A stretch of DNA of 64,000 bases from Mastacembelus armatus. Taxonomy: Eukaryota > Chordata > Actinopteri > Synbranchiformes > Mastacembelidae. The stretch lies in contig NC_046653.1 in the NCBI RefSeq assembly GCF_900324485.2, positions 9,607,115 to 9,671,114 on the forward strand, read 5' to 3'. Of the stretch, positions 10,560-21,777 are shown in pieces. Positions within the stretch are counted from its first letter, which is position 1. Every line of letters starts with the position of its first letter. A program made the translations under genes and the position numbers. The notes beneath the pieces were generated by a model, which saw only the letters and a program-made list of their open reading frames with translations, did not search any database and was not told the DNA's origin.

Positions 10560-10900
10560 GTGCATTGCCTCATGTTGCCCGCTGTTGCCTGCTCAGACCT
10601 GTCCTGCCTAAACAACTAAGTTGTGAGGGACTCTTTAACACAAGCTCTGGAAGTGCTAAACCACTTTCACTACTTTGAGCTCGGAAAATGGCCACTATCA
10701 ACATGTGCCCTGTTATGAGGAAAATGTGCTTCAGCTCTTCTTTAGTTTGCAGCACCCGAGAATGGGGACCAAACAGGCCATTGTCCAGGTCCATCCTCAC
10801 TGGCTCGTTTGCAAAGACAGTTTCATGTCTATAAACACTTTCTCTGCTTCAGGTGTCCAGGTAACAGTGTCATGTGGCTGAAGTGATTTGCCATGGATTA
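10560..10900 (-). mobile_element. LTR-element pol scrap (RT/RNase H link)
   Basis: The minus strand carries TWTPEAEKVF.D.K..LQT, typical of the thumb-to-RNase H connection of retroviral and Gypsy pol, followed by decayed sequence still showing RVPHNLVV. It abuts the RT of a LINE so closely that one open frame crosses both. A short, old and clearly broken fossil. Confidence 0.5.
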
Positions 10901-12900
10901 GTGAGCTCAATGGAGCAATGGCCGAGTCACCTGAGAACTTCTGGAAATGGCAACTGCTGGTGTTGTATGTGAAGTCCGAGGTGTACAGTGTGAAAAGGAA
11001 TGGTGAGAGCACCGTCCCCTGAGGGGCCCCTGTGCATAGCCTCACGTACTGTGGCCTGTTGGTGAGATAGTCAGTTGTCCATGTGGCCAGTTGTCTGTCC
11101 ACTCCTGCCCCTTCCAGCTTCTCTCTCAGAAGTGTCGGCCAGATGGTGTTGAAGATGGTGTTGAAGAATTCAAAATACATGACCCTCACCCTCGGTTCCG
11201 GCAGCCTCCAGGTGTGTCAGCGCCCGGTGCAGCAGGTAGATGACAGCATCATCCAGCCCAATGTTCGGCCTGTAGGCAAACTGCAGTGGGTCCATTGCAG
11301 TGCTGTCAACAGAGTGAAGGTGGCTGAGGATGAGCCTCTCCGTGGTCTTCATGAGGTGACAGGTCAAGGCTACTAGTCTGTAGTGGTTTGGCTCCTTAGT
11401 GTGTGTAGTCTTAGGAAGCAGAACCATCTCCAGGGACAGGGACCATCTCCAGACTCAAGATGTAAGATGAAGATGTAAATGACCACCTCACAGAGCTGGT
11501 CAGCACAGTTCCTGAGCAGTCCGGTGCTGATGCCGTCTGGACCTGCGGCTTTCCTCGTCTTTAGCCACCTCATTTCTCTCCTCACCTGATCAGAAGTTAA
11601 GGAGAGGGGGGTGGAAGAAGGGGGCAGAGATGGGCTGGTTATGGAGGGGGGTGGTGTGGAGTGGTGTGAGTACGTGGCGGCGGGTGCATCCGCTGGACTG
11701 TAGATGTGTGAGGTGGGAGGGGGAGGGCTGGAATCAAACCTGTTGAAAAACAGGTTTAACTTGTTGGCCAAGCCCTGGTCTTCATCAGCCGTCTCTGTGC
11801 CTCCTATCTGTCTATGGCCAGAGATGGTCTTCAGGCCTCTCAACACATCTCGAACGTTGTTCTGCTCCAACCGCTACTCCAGATTCTTCCTGTAGCTGTT
11901 CTTGGCCTGCCCGATCTTGTACTTGAGTTCATGCTGAACTCTCCTCTGCTCTTCTATGTCCCCTGAAATAAATAAATTTTCATCAGGGCTCTAAGCTCAG
12001 GGGTCACCCAGGGCTTGGTGTTAGAGAAACATTGCACCCTCCGGGTCGCTACCGTTTTCTCCACACAGAAGTTGATGTAGTCTGCGATGCAGTGGGTCAG
12101 GCTGTCGATGTCTTCTCCATGAGAGCTGCAGAGTGTTTTCCAATTTGTAGTCTGGAAACAGTCTCTCAGTCTCTCACTGGCCTCATCAGTCCACACTTTC
12201 ACAGTCTTCTTCTGTGCAGGTTCTCTTCTCACCTTGGGTGTGTATTCGGGGAGCAGCTGCACCAGGTTGTGATCAGAACAGCCAAGTGGGGGTAGGGGGT
12301 TAGAGTCGTATGCATCCTTAACGTTTGCATACAGCAGGTCCAGCGTCTTGTTCTCCCTGGTGTGGCACTTAACGTACTGGGTAAAAGTGGGGAGAATGGA
12401 GGAGAGTGAGGTGTGATTGAAGTCCCCGCTGATGAGAAGGAGTGTCTGTGGGTGCCGTGTCTGTGGGTGCCGTGTCAGCGTGCGTGTCACCGCTCCGTGC
12501 AGTCGCTCACATGCCGCCGCTGCATCAGCGGATGGAGGGATGTACACATTAAACAGGATAACGTGTGAAAACTCCCTCGGGATGTAATACGGCTGAATGC
12601 CGACAGCGAGAAACGAGAGATGGTGCAACCCGGCATAATAAACACCACCAATCTTCCTCCTTTCCTCTTACCACTCTGTTCCAAACTCCTGTCTGCCAGA
12701 ACCAGTTGAATCCATCCAGGGTGACCACAGAGTCCGGTGTCGATATGTTCAGCCACGTCTCAGTAAAGCACGTGAGGCTACACTCGCTGTACTCCGGCTG
12801 AATCCGGGTCAGCGCCGTAAGCTCATCCATCTTATTGGAGCGGGAACGGATGTTTCCCATAATGATGGTGGGCACATATGGTCTGTACCTCTGTCTCCTC
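10901..12900 (-). mobile_element. LINE, Rex1/CR1-like, truncated
   Basis: Read on the minus strand: endonuclease with IIMGNIRSRSNKMDEL and FTETWLNI (12.85-12.7 kb), ISGDFNHTSLS (about 12.43 kb) and LGCSDHNLVQL (about 12.28 kb); linker with YINFCVEKTV and NTKPWVTPELRALM; then RT with MRWLKTRKAAGPDGIS (11.55 kb), NHYRLVALTCHLMKT (11.36 kb), FAYRPNIGLDDAV and GAPQGTVLSPFLFTLY (11.0 kb). It ends soon after the RT palm, where KFSGDSA stands in place of the usual F.DD. Several frame breaks. No intact protein. Confidence 0.85.
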
Positions 12901-13074
12901 TCCTGGAGCTTTCATCCCACTCTGCAGCCTCTCCTTTTCCTCCATATTTCAGGCCATTGCGCGGCGGCCTCGTGGGCCTTCCCATGTTCATTTGTGTGTT
13001 TCTATTTGTGGGATATTGCGAGCTCATCCCTCTCTCACGTTGTCCTAGGAGCCTCCCAGTCGTAATTAGGCTCC

Positions 13075-13330
13075 TTTGACCCATAGCAATAGCCCAGACA
13101 ATGACAGAACATTGGTTACGCATCGTAACCCTAGATTCTGTGAATTGGGCGCAGCTGTGGGCCCCACTGGTGCCTTGAGCTGGCTGAAGAAAAGACCAGT
13201 TTGTTTCTAAGGGACGAGCCCTATACGGGAGCTGCGGACGTGTGGTCACGCGGTTCGGGCAAGGGGGGCCCACCGCGGGTAGGCGTAAATTAATTTCTCT
13301 TCAGTGTGCAGGCGCGAAAGAGGGGATATG
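13075..13330 (-). repeat. Long inverted repeat, right arm
   Basis: Counterpart of 9170-9475 in reverse orientation, with palindrome GGTTACGCATCGTAACC at 13114-13130. A further partial copy of the CCCAATTCACAGAATC motif follows at 13350-13383. Arms differ by many substitutions, so the pair is old. Confidence 0.55.
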
Positions 13331-13399
13331 ACCCATAGCGATAGCCCAGAGGGCTACGCCCAATTCACAGAATCTTGGGTTACGATACGATAATAACCA

Positions 13400-14351
13400 A
13401 TGTTATTTCTGTATCTAAGAAAGCATTTGAATCATTTGTGCTGTGTGTCAATCATTTACACTAGAGAAGTAATATCTGCCCCAAAATAACATTTAAATAC
13501 CATACCATAAAATACCATTCTTTTCTACACATGCTGTTGATGTGTGTTGCTTTTTACCTTGTAGGTAACTCACAGACAGAGATACTGTTAAATAAATCCA
13601 CAGCACAGCAGGAAATAAATGATTTGTCATACACAAATTTAAAAATAAGATTTGATTAACAACTATGTGAAACGGGTTAGATGGTTAGATGAACATGCAC
13701 AGATTTACTGAAAGCCACATATGTTTGAAAATATATTAAATACGATGCAATTGGGGACACACTTACAGCACAACAGATAAAACTGGATAGGTAGCATCAA
13801 CATACCACATAATGTTCCTACTACATTGCTTTCTTTAATTCTTATCATCCTTTGCACTGTACAACCATTAAGTAATATCTGTCCCAAAAATAACAGCCAT
13901 TCTTTTTTACACTCCGTTTGCATGTGGTTCTCTAGGATAACTCACAGAGAGCGAGGTATATTTAAATAAATGTACAGGACAGCTTCAAATAATTATATTG
14001 TCATGTACAATTTTAAAATACTAAACAACTTCTGAAAATATATAAATAGGACCTTATTTATGATCTGATATGACAGATAAAAGCTACGTATGTTTGAAAA
14101 CACATTAAATATGATGCAAATGGAGAAATATTAAAAGCACAAGAGATAAAACTGGTTAGTTGATCTTCTTAATATACCACATAATGCTCCCACCACATCG
14201 CTTTCATTAATTCTGTAAGTCATCCTTTGCACTATACAACTTTGAATGGTGTCTTGAATGTCTTGTCTTGCCTTGAATGTCACATAGTCTGATAATTAAC
14301 AGTAGTGTTAGATCTATTATATGTTTTTCACAAATCACAAATGTGGACAAT
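13400..14351. other. AT-rich 3' flank of OR2
   Basis: No gene. Two to three imperfect copies of one unit (AAAATAACAGCCATTCTTTT, AACTCACAGA, AAATAAATCCACAG) lie in tandem, and the same unit flanks OR1 at 2105-2594. It is therefore part of the receptor duplication unit. Confidence 0.55.
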
Positions 14352-15290
14352 TCAGGATGTTAATCTAAAAACCCTTCTTGTACCACTCACAAAATGTTGT
14401 ATTTTTTTCCTTATCTGTGTTAGTTGGAAACCATAAATGAGGGGATTGACAATTGGAGGAAAAAGGAGAAATTCCAGTGCCATAAAATTCTGGAAACTTT
14501 GTGATAAGTCCTTTGAGCCAAGACGTGTATAGAACAATTCAAACAGCATAGATATAGTAAAAACTGTTAAACTCAATAAATGTGGTAAACATGTCTTCAT
14601 AAACTTACTCCTATTCTCTTTGGATCTTAGGCATGTTTTGATCATATATATATAAGTCCAAACAACAAAAACAACATGGCCAGAATAAAAAGTGTAATTA
14701 AAGTATGCAATAATAATACTTAATATGGAAACAGAGCAAGCTAGATTAGAAATTAACCCATTAACACAGTAGATCTTTGGTATGTGTGAGCCACATAACT
14801 TTGCTGTTGATGCTACTGTGGATATGGACAATATAAAAAACGGCACAAGCCAAGCAAAAAACACAAACACACAAATCCTTTGTTTAGTCATCACAGAGTG
14901 GTACAGCAGAGGTTGACATATAGCCACATATCTATCATATGCCATTAGAGCTAGCAGAGAGAAATCAGCACTTGCTGAGGAGTGTATCACAAAAGCCTGT
15001 AGAAGACATCCAGCATAAGATATGACATGAGTGGGAGACAGAAGATCAATCAGGAATTTAGGATAAAATCCAGATGTCCCATAAAGTCCATTGATGCACA
15101 GATTACAGAGGAAGATGTACATGGGTTCATGAAGACTTTTGTCCACAATGATTGTCACAATAACAGTCACATTCACCAGCCAAATCACACAGTAACACAG
15201 TAAAGTGAGAGCAAAAAGGGGGACCCTGTAGTTTGCTGTACCATTTAACCCTGACAGAGTAAACATTGTAATAACTGATACATTATCCAT
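14352..15290 (-). CDS. Odorant receptor OR2 (subfamily A)
   Basis: Intact 312-residue receptor, closest to OR1. Seven hydrophobic helices; NVS glycosylation site at 3-5; HEPMYIFLCNL at 54-64; Cys95 pairs by family rule with a loop-2 cysteine (Cys166, 175 or 185 visible); MAYDRYVAIC at 116-125; KFMKTCLPH at 229-237; PPIVNPLIYG at 278-287. Compared with OR1 the first 95 residues are almost unchanged, while TM4, loop 2 and TM5 (about 150-205) vary, for example ILSISTVASTAKLCG versus LLFVSSITSTMRLCG. The ATG is in a position shared by OR1. Confidence 0.97.
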   Translation of the reverse strand: MDNVSVITMFTLSGLNGTANYRVPLFALTLLCYCVIWLVNVTVIVTIIVDKSLHEPMYIFLCNLCINGLYGTSGFYPKFLIDLLSPTHVISYAGCLLQAFVIHSSASADFSLLALMAYDRYVAICQPLLYHSVMTKQRICVFVFFAWLVPFFILSISTVASTAKLCGSHIPKIYCVNGLISNLACSVSILSIIIAYFNYTFYSGHVVFVVWTYIYMIKTCLRSKENRSKFMKTCLPHLLSLTVFTISMLFELFYTRLGSKDLSQSFQNFMALEFLLFPPIVNPLIYGFQLTQIRKKIQHFVSGTRRVFRLTS

Positions 15291-15394
15291 TATAAAATTG
15301 TCTTGTCACTGAAATACTTTTATACTGTATTTCAACCCTGTATTTCCTACACCTGTGTAGGAGGAAGAAATGGGTTTATGTAACCTCATGGCAG

Positions 15395-15510
15395 TGACAC
15401 TTAATGAGACTGTTAACATGGGACTTCAAACTTCCAGTCAGGGATGTGGCACCTGCCTTCACTAGAAAGCAGTCAATGTATGTAAATATGTAAATGTATA
15501 ATATGTTTTT
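15395..15510 (-). promoter_or_regulatory. Conserved upstream block of OR2
   Basis: Counterpart of the block at 3651-3750: CATGGCAGTGACACTTA, GGGATGTGGCACCTG and AAGCAGTCAATG are kept. It lies about 105-220 bases upstream of the start codon. No core promoter motif stands out. Confidence 0.3.
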
Positions 15511-16104
15511 TTGTAAAGTAATAAAATATAAAATAAATGCTGAGCCAGCACCTGAGCTCCAGCCCTGTTCATTGCCAGTGCTAGTCCCCGCAGACTACAT
15601 CAGCTGTCACTAGTGAGCTTGGACCAGAGTTTTCTGACAAGCCTGAACCAAAGCAGCCTGATTAGCCCGTGTGAGCACTGTCCAACCAGCTAGAGTCTTT
15701 GAGATGCCAGCATTGCATGTAGAGTCCAGTATGTTCCTGCCTCTAAGTGGATTCTCAATGTTGCCTTAGTTCTGGTACTTATTTGTCAAGGCTTGGCAAG
15801 CTTAGCACAGGGTACAGATCACCTTTCATTACTCCTGTGATGCACTGAGAAGATCAACAAAGCCAACCACTACAACCATTTCAACTTGCTGCCTAGCTGC
15901 AGGACTGTTTTGAAAACACTGACTGTGACCAGTTCAATCAGTGAGATCTGGAGGAATACAAAGAGACTGTTATTTTACATCAAGTGTTGGTCAGACAATG
16001 TCACAGTCACCAAACACATTTGCAGGTTTTCTAATCATAAAGCCTGGATGACTGCAGAGGTCCAACAGCTCCTTAAAAAGTGTGACACTGCCTTCAGAAC
16101 AGGT

Positions 16105-16764
16105 TGTAGCATAGCCACATAAGGATCGGTGTTATTTGAATGAATATGACAGGGTTAAAGAAAAATGTCTCCTTAATCAGTCTTTTCACCTTCCCTAATG
16201 TCTGTATTGTTGTCCCTATGTAAGTGTTTGTTCCAAACTTATGAATGGTCTTATGTCAGTAGGATGGCATCATGACCTGGGCCATTGCGGAGTAGCTGGC
16301 GCGAGAAGCTTTGCAATATAATGGCAGTCAGCATTCCAGAAGAGACTGGACACCCCAAAAGGACTGGATAAAGGCATTGCTTTCAGGGAGGAGTATCTGA
16401 AGATTTTCATGCTAATGGATTACTCACTGGAAAGGACAGTAGTTGTCAGCGTGACTGGATCTGCTCACGGACATTGTGTTTCTTGTATCAGATGGTGAGA
16501 TCAATCCAAACCAAACTGTAAATAGAGACTATTCACGCACGCACACTATTGCACTGACTCATTGTATATGGGTATATAAATATATATATATATATATATT
16601 ACAGGGTGGGTGTGAGGGACTTGTTGCACTTTGGAATAATACAGTTTGGTGAGAAATTACAACGATGACTGTGGTATTGATTGCCTCTCCTCAATATAAT
16701 TAATATCTCTTTAAAAAGGACAAAACCTCCCTTTTAACTTGTGTACATTTTAAGAGTTCTTACA
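16105..16764 (+). mobile_element. Solo LTR with 4-bp target duplication
   Basis: A 660-bp unit with ends TGTAGC...TTACA, flanked by AGGT at 16101-16104 and 16765-16768, inside a LINE reading frame. A TATA-rich run (GTATATAAATATATAT, near 16569) lies in the second half. A 4-bp duplication fits gamma/epsilon-type endogenous retroviruses better than Gypsy. Strand is assumed from the TATA run. No internal region, so a solo LTR. Confidence 0.7.
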
Positions 16765-16970
16765 AGGTGACATGGCACAGTACAGTGCTGCCAGAGAGGA
16801 ACTGAGGAGGAGCATTAAGGCGGTAAATGCAGCCTACAAGGGCAAAATAGAGGATCACACAATGATCCATGAGGGGTGTGGCAAGGGTTGGGGCAACTGA
16901 CAAACTTCAAAGGCAGAACAAAGCATTGCATCCATCGATACCTCACTGGTGGAGGAACTAAACCATTTCT

Positions 16971-19105
16971 TCTTCTCACTTACAAATCCCTTCATGATCA
17001 AGCTCCTTCATACGTTGAAGACCTCATAGTACCATATTATCCCAATAGACCACTTCGCTCTCAGAGTGCAGGTCTACTTGTGGTTCCCAGAGTTTCCAAA
17101 AGCAGAATAGGAGCTGGAAGCAGTAGGAGCAGTGACAGTTCCGGGAGGTGTGGTGGCCATGAAGACCCTGGTGGCGGTGGCTCTGGGAACTCTGGTTGCC
17201 GCCTCTGCGGCGGTGGCTCTGGACACTCCCGTAGCTGCTGCTGCGACACTCTCTCTGGTGGCTGGAGAAACTGAGGTGGACCTGGAAGCTCTAGCCCGTC
17301 TGGTGGTTCGGGCCACTCTGGAAACTCTGGCGACCCGAGCCACTCTGGCAGATCTGGCAGATCTGGCCAGTCTGGCGGGTCGGGCCACTCCGGAACCGGT
17401 AGCTCTGACAGCTCAGGAACCTCTGGTGGCAGCTGCTGCGGCTCAGGACCCTCTGGTGGCAGCTGCTGCGGCTCCTGCTGCTGCTGCTGCTCGGGCTCGG
17501 GGAACTCCGGCGGCTCGAGCTGCTGCAGCAATCCTGGGGACCGGGACTGGTGCCCTGGAGACAGCGACCGGGACCGGGACTGGCGCCCTGGAGACAGCGA
17601 TTGGGACCGGGACCGGGACTGGCGCCCTGAAGACAGCGATCGGGACCGGGACTGTCACCCTGGAGACTGGGACTGGCCCTCAGCGGGTTTGGGCTGCTGC
17701 GGTGGAACCTCAGCGGGGACGGCGACGTTGGCGCACTGAAGTTCAGGCTGCTGCGGTGGAACCTCAGCGGGGACGGAGACATCGTCGCACACTAAGGGTC
17801 GGGAACCTGGACGGAGGCCTCAGCGGGGATGGCGACGTCAGCGCACTGAGGCTCTGGCTTCTGCCTCTTAGGGCGGCGGTGATGCCAGCGTAGAGGCATC
17901 TGGGTTAGAGGTTCAGGTGGCTGATCAGCAGCGAAGAGGGACTCGGGCTGGGCAGCAGCTATGGGAGCCAAATCCCAGGGAGCCAGGGACTTTGCTTTCA
18001 ACTCCCGCCAGATGGCACGAGCCTCCACTGGCGTCAGAGACTGCGTAACCGGTGTTGAAGGCAGGACGGTCGGTGGTGCGGTGTGGAGAGTCACGGAGGA
18101 AAGCCGGAGGGGTGCCACGGCAGGAACGTGACCGTCCGACACCTGAGGCTCCGCCTTCTGCCTCTCAGGACTGCGAGGACGCCAATGCTGAGGCAGCCGG
18201 ACTGGAGACTCTGGCGGATGGGACGCCAGGGACTGGGAATCTGGCGGCTGGAACAAGGCGCGGGAGCTGCACAATTCCCAGGCTTCGTAGGTAGGGGTCC
18301 CCTGATCCAGGCAATCCTCCAGGACCGACCTAATGATGGCCACCCCGGAGAGCAACTGGTCAGCCCTCTCTCTCGACATGAAGCTGGGCGGGCAAGCGAA
18401 TCTCCAGGTCAGCGCCAAGCAAAATTCAAAAATACCCCAGTAACAAGGCGTCCCGAACAAAGCCCGACAGAGTCTTAAGAAATCCAGCGATAAGGCGATC
18501 CGCTTTTGTCGCGCCTGCTGGGTCCATTTGTGGTCGGAGCATTCTGTTATGGTCTCAGTGTGGTGCGTGATGAAGAAAAGGAGTGAGGACCCACATGCAG
18601 GACAACACACTTTATTTATTACCTGGATCTTCCAGGCTCAGGTACAAACATAAGAAATCTCCGCTGCTTGGCGGGCAGGCAGGCAGGACAAGAACTGGAA
18701 CAAGGATGGGAACGCGAAACACAGGCTGTGGTAAATATCACCTACACACTATACACTAAAATCATCATCAATGCTCCGACAGGGAACAAAGGAACAGCGG
18801 GGACATATATACAGAACTCAAGACACAGGTGAATGTAATCTAACTAATGAGCAATGAAACACAAAGCTACCTGGAACTAACACAAGCAGAACTGGAACAC
18901 AGGAAAGTGACCAAAATAAAAGAAAAACAGGAAACAAGGCTTGGGGCCTAACAGAGGTTTTTTCTTCCGTTAAAGGGAGTTTTAATGAGAAAGTGCTTGC
19001 TCATAAGGGATTTGTTGGGTTTTTTTGTTTTTGTAAAGTGCCTTGAGATGATTTGTATTGTGATTTGGCACTATACAAATAAACTGAACCGAAACTGATT
19101 TAAAT
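16971..19105 (+). mobile_element. L2-like LINE 3' end, split
   Basis: The left part (16971-17100) encodes LLLTYKSLHDQAPSYVEDL and RSQSAGLLVVPRV, the conserved C-terminus of fish L2-type LINEs. The right part (18954-19105) is the 3' untranslated tail, AAAGTGCCTTGAGATGATTT and TGGCACTATACAAATAAACTG. An LTR-gag piece separates them. Confidence 0.65.
17105..18953 (-). mobile_element. LTR-retroelement 5' part: LTR, leader, gag
   Basis: On the minus strand: an LTR at 18953-18545 with ends TGTTAGGCCCC and CATAACA and an AATAAA signal near its end, a short leader, then gag beginning MDPAGATKADR at 18527. Gag runs through a helical part (FCLALTWRFACPPSFMSRERAD) into the proline-rich region also seen at 480-1172, with 30-bp and about 45-bp tandem units (17533-17690). 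Pol and the second LTR are absent. The LTR family is the same as the solo LTR at 58079-58451. Broken in more than one place; the element lies inside an L2 fragment and is younger than it. Confidence 0.75.
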
Positions 19106-19440
19106 TTGCCAGATTTGAGGCTGAAGGGACAACTATAACTGCCCACATACCCTAATCCAATGCCAGCTCACTGCCACTGAGCCGACAGGAAGAGATGAGG
19201 AGGATGCTGAGGAATGTCAATCCATGGAAGGCTGCTGGACTGGATGGAGTACCCAGCAAAGTACTCCAAGTTTGTGCTGACCAGCTTTCTGAAGTCTTTA
19301 CAAAGATCTTCAACATCTCCCTGGCGCAAGTTACCATTAAACTCAGCTACCATTATCCCAATCCCGAAAAAAAGCAGCTTCAGAAGACCTGAATGATTAC
19401 AGACCAATTGCACTCACACCTGTAATAATGAAGTGCTTCA

Positions 19441-20019
19441 AAAAACCGGTTCACCAACGATTTATATGGTTTATTAAAAACAAAAACACAAAGGGAATGG
19501 CTGTGATCGATGGATCGGGTCTGACAATTATTAATACAGAAATGTAAAACTCTGATAACACAAATCCACTAATGAATATTTTCATCCAAATTAACTTCAA
19601 GTTCAAGGTCAATATACTACTGTTGCCAAGTAGTCAAACAGAAATTCCTAATGATATAAGATATAAAAACCCACACTATAGACTTAATTCCAGATAACTA
19701 AACGTTCCAAGAGCCCATTAGCTTGGCAACAAATTATGATTTATAGAATTTAATTCAAACACCCGATATGTAACTTAATCTCCAAAGGCAGAAAGAAGGT
19801 CGGATTTCAATACAGGTCTGATAGATAATTCACATAGTTACGGGGCAGAGAAATGATGAGCTGCCTCTCTCCATCTAGGAGTAGCGTGCAGAAGGGTGGG
19901 AGTTCACAGGGGAGCTGAGAGTGGACGACAACAAGGAATGGCATGACAGTTTTGGATTTTGTTTTCGCTTAATAAAAACCTTCATTTAAAAACTGCATGA
20001 TGTGTTTACTTGTGTTATC
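19441..20019. other. No gene recognised
   Basis: AT-rich, with no motif that I can assign. It separates a LINE piece from an unassigned group of open frames. Confidence 0.35.
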
Positions 20020-21300
20020 TTTGACTAGCACAGCTCCTGGAGAATCTGAATGCAGCACAACTGTGTGAGCAGGATGACATCTTTTCTCCCATTACATATC
20101 AAGGTGTCAAGTGAGTGTGGGTCAAGTCAGGGTTTGACACAACAGTCTGAGAGCTCCCACTTGCATACACCCTGTGTAACCCCACCTGCTGATCTGAGGG
20201 CTGTAGGGTTCGGGTCAGCACCAGACGCTGTTGCACTGGGTACTGGTGGTGGTGGTGGTAGTGAAGCAGCTACACACATTTCTGCAGAGTTTGAGGCATT
20301 CATTGATGATTATTTGACATCTTCCCCCTTCCCCCTGCACCAGACACATTTACACACAATTCTAACACTGGTGATTCAGAGCCTTCTTCCCCAGTTAGAT
20401 AGTGAATGTGATGCTAACAATTCTTATTCTTCTTCCTCTCCTCCTTCAGCTAGTGAGTCAGACACAATCCTTTCTGTATCTTCTTCTACTTCTGAGACTA
20501 TTACAGATGTTGTAGCTACAGGGTCTGCAGCAACAGGTGTACCGATGTAGCAACACAGACTAATGGTGAAAACACATTCTCTGTGCTGCAAAACATCACA
20601 GAGCTGTTATCGAACATCTGTGCTAGTCTCAGAGGGTTAGATGAAAAGCATAATTTTTTCAATAGCAGGGTAGAACAGTTTCTCTTGTCTTATACAAAGC
20701 TAGAGTCGTATGTTGCAGACACAACAGCAGCCTGTACAACACACATAACAGAAAAACAGCAGCTAATTAGTACAATTTTAGAAAAAATACAATATTTTTT
20801 AAAAAATGGATGGGCGTACCAATCAGAACGACACAGCTATTGTTAATGACCACCCTAGGTCTGCCATATCACACAATGGATTCCTATGATGGGGTGTAGA
20901 GACACGTGAGAAAAATACACATTTTATGCATACGTTGAACACTCCACCATTACCAAACTCTGAATATCTCAATGTAGCACTATGCCCTTCTGATTTTCTC
21001 TGATGTCTGAAAATACACGTATGAAAACAGATCGGCTCAAATGAAAAATCAATTATCTCCCACGGCGCACTGTGTCTAAACGAGGTGTCTTAGCAGCTGC
21101 TGCACAGAGCCTGGATGACCTGGCCTTTGAACATACTGATGATCAGAGCATGTCTGGTGGGGTCATTGGTTCAGCGAGTGCAGAGTCCCCTCTGCACCCA
21201 CAGAGCCCACTGTCTACTAGTTTTGCACATGACCAGGTGTCCACAGAAAATGTTATCATAATTATAAAAACAAATGTGCAGAGTCACAAAACATTATGAC
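20020..21300 (+). other. Unassigned coding-like remnant
   Basis: Several plus-strand frames look like decayed coding sequence with non-random composition: a short lead (ENLNAAQLCEQDD), a Ser/Gly-rich acidic stretch with FIDDYLTSSPFPL and SYSSSSPPSASES (20050-20550), a helical, possibly coiled-coil stretch ITELLSNICASLRGL to ISTILEKIQYF (20583-20800), and a third piece with VLAAAAQSLDDLAFEH (21072-21300). I do not recognise the family. It could be an exonised host gene remnant, or a fossil of a virus-like or large DNA element. No function is proposed. Confidence 0.35.
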
Positions 21301-21777
21301 AAACCTTATTTCACCCTTCTTGAATCTGTGTTTTTTTTCATATTATGTTGAACTTTTTCCACCTTAAAAGGGGGAAGTCAAAAGAATCTTGGTCTTGTCC
21401 TAGTCTAGACCAGTTAAGAAATAAAATCTCATAGCATAATTACATTAACATTTTAATACATGTGATGAAGGCCTAAATTTCAATGCTAATATACTAAAGT
21501 TTTAAAACTGATAATATGTAAGGTGATTTTCCTGAAAGTTAGTTTTCAAACTGAAAATATGTTTTTACGAGGATCTGCCCATTTTAATTAAACTTCTATT
21601 TTGACATACGACACCTGAGGCACTACAAGTTATATTTAGTTCTAAGTTAATTTTTATTTTGAAAGACTCTTATTCAGACAGAGCTTGCTGATTTAAAATG
21701 AATTAATTCACAGAAAATGAATATGAATATAACATGTACAGACCCTGGTAGTATTTTTAGTAAATGTCTCAGAGTGA
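21301..21777. other. 3' flank of OR3
   Basis: AT-rich, no gene. The part 21585-21660 (CACCTGAGGCACTACA and following) is a diverged copy of the flank downstream of OR4, OR5 and OR6. Confidence 0.5.

Larger units (their letters stand above)
15840..19440 (+). mobile_element. Rex1/CR1-like LINE in three pieces
   Basis: Piece 1 (15840-16104) encodes the endonuclease end and linker, LLPSCRTVLKTLTV then SNHKAWMTAEVQQLL. Piece 2 (16765-16970) continues the linker, YSAAREELRRSIKA and WQGLGQLTNFKGR. Piece 3 (about 19106-19440) resumes at ARFEAEGTTIT and runs into RT, MRRMLRNVNPWKAAG.DGVP. The gaps are filled by a solo LTR and by an L2 fragment carrying an LTR-gag piece. The first join is exact when the LTR and one copy of its 4-bp duplication are taken as the insertion. 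The copy is older than both insertions and lacks its 3' half. Confidence 0.8.
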
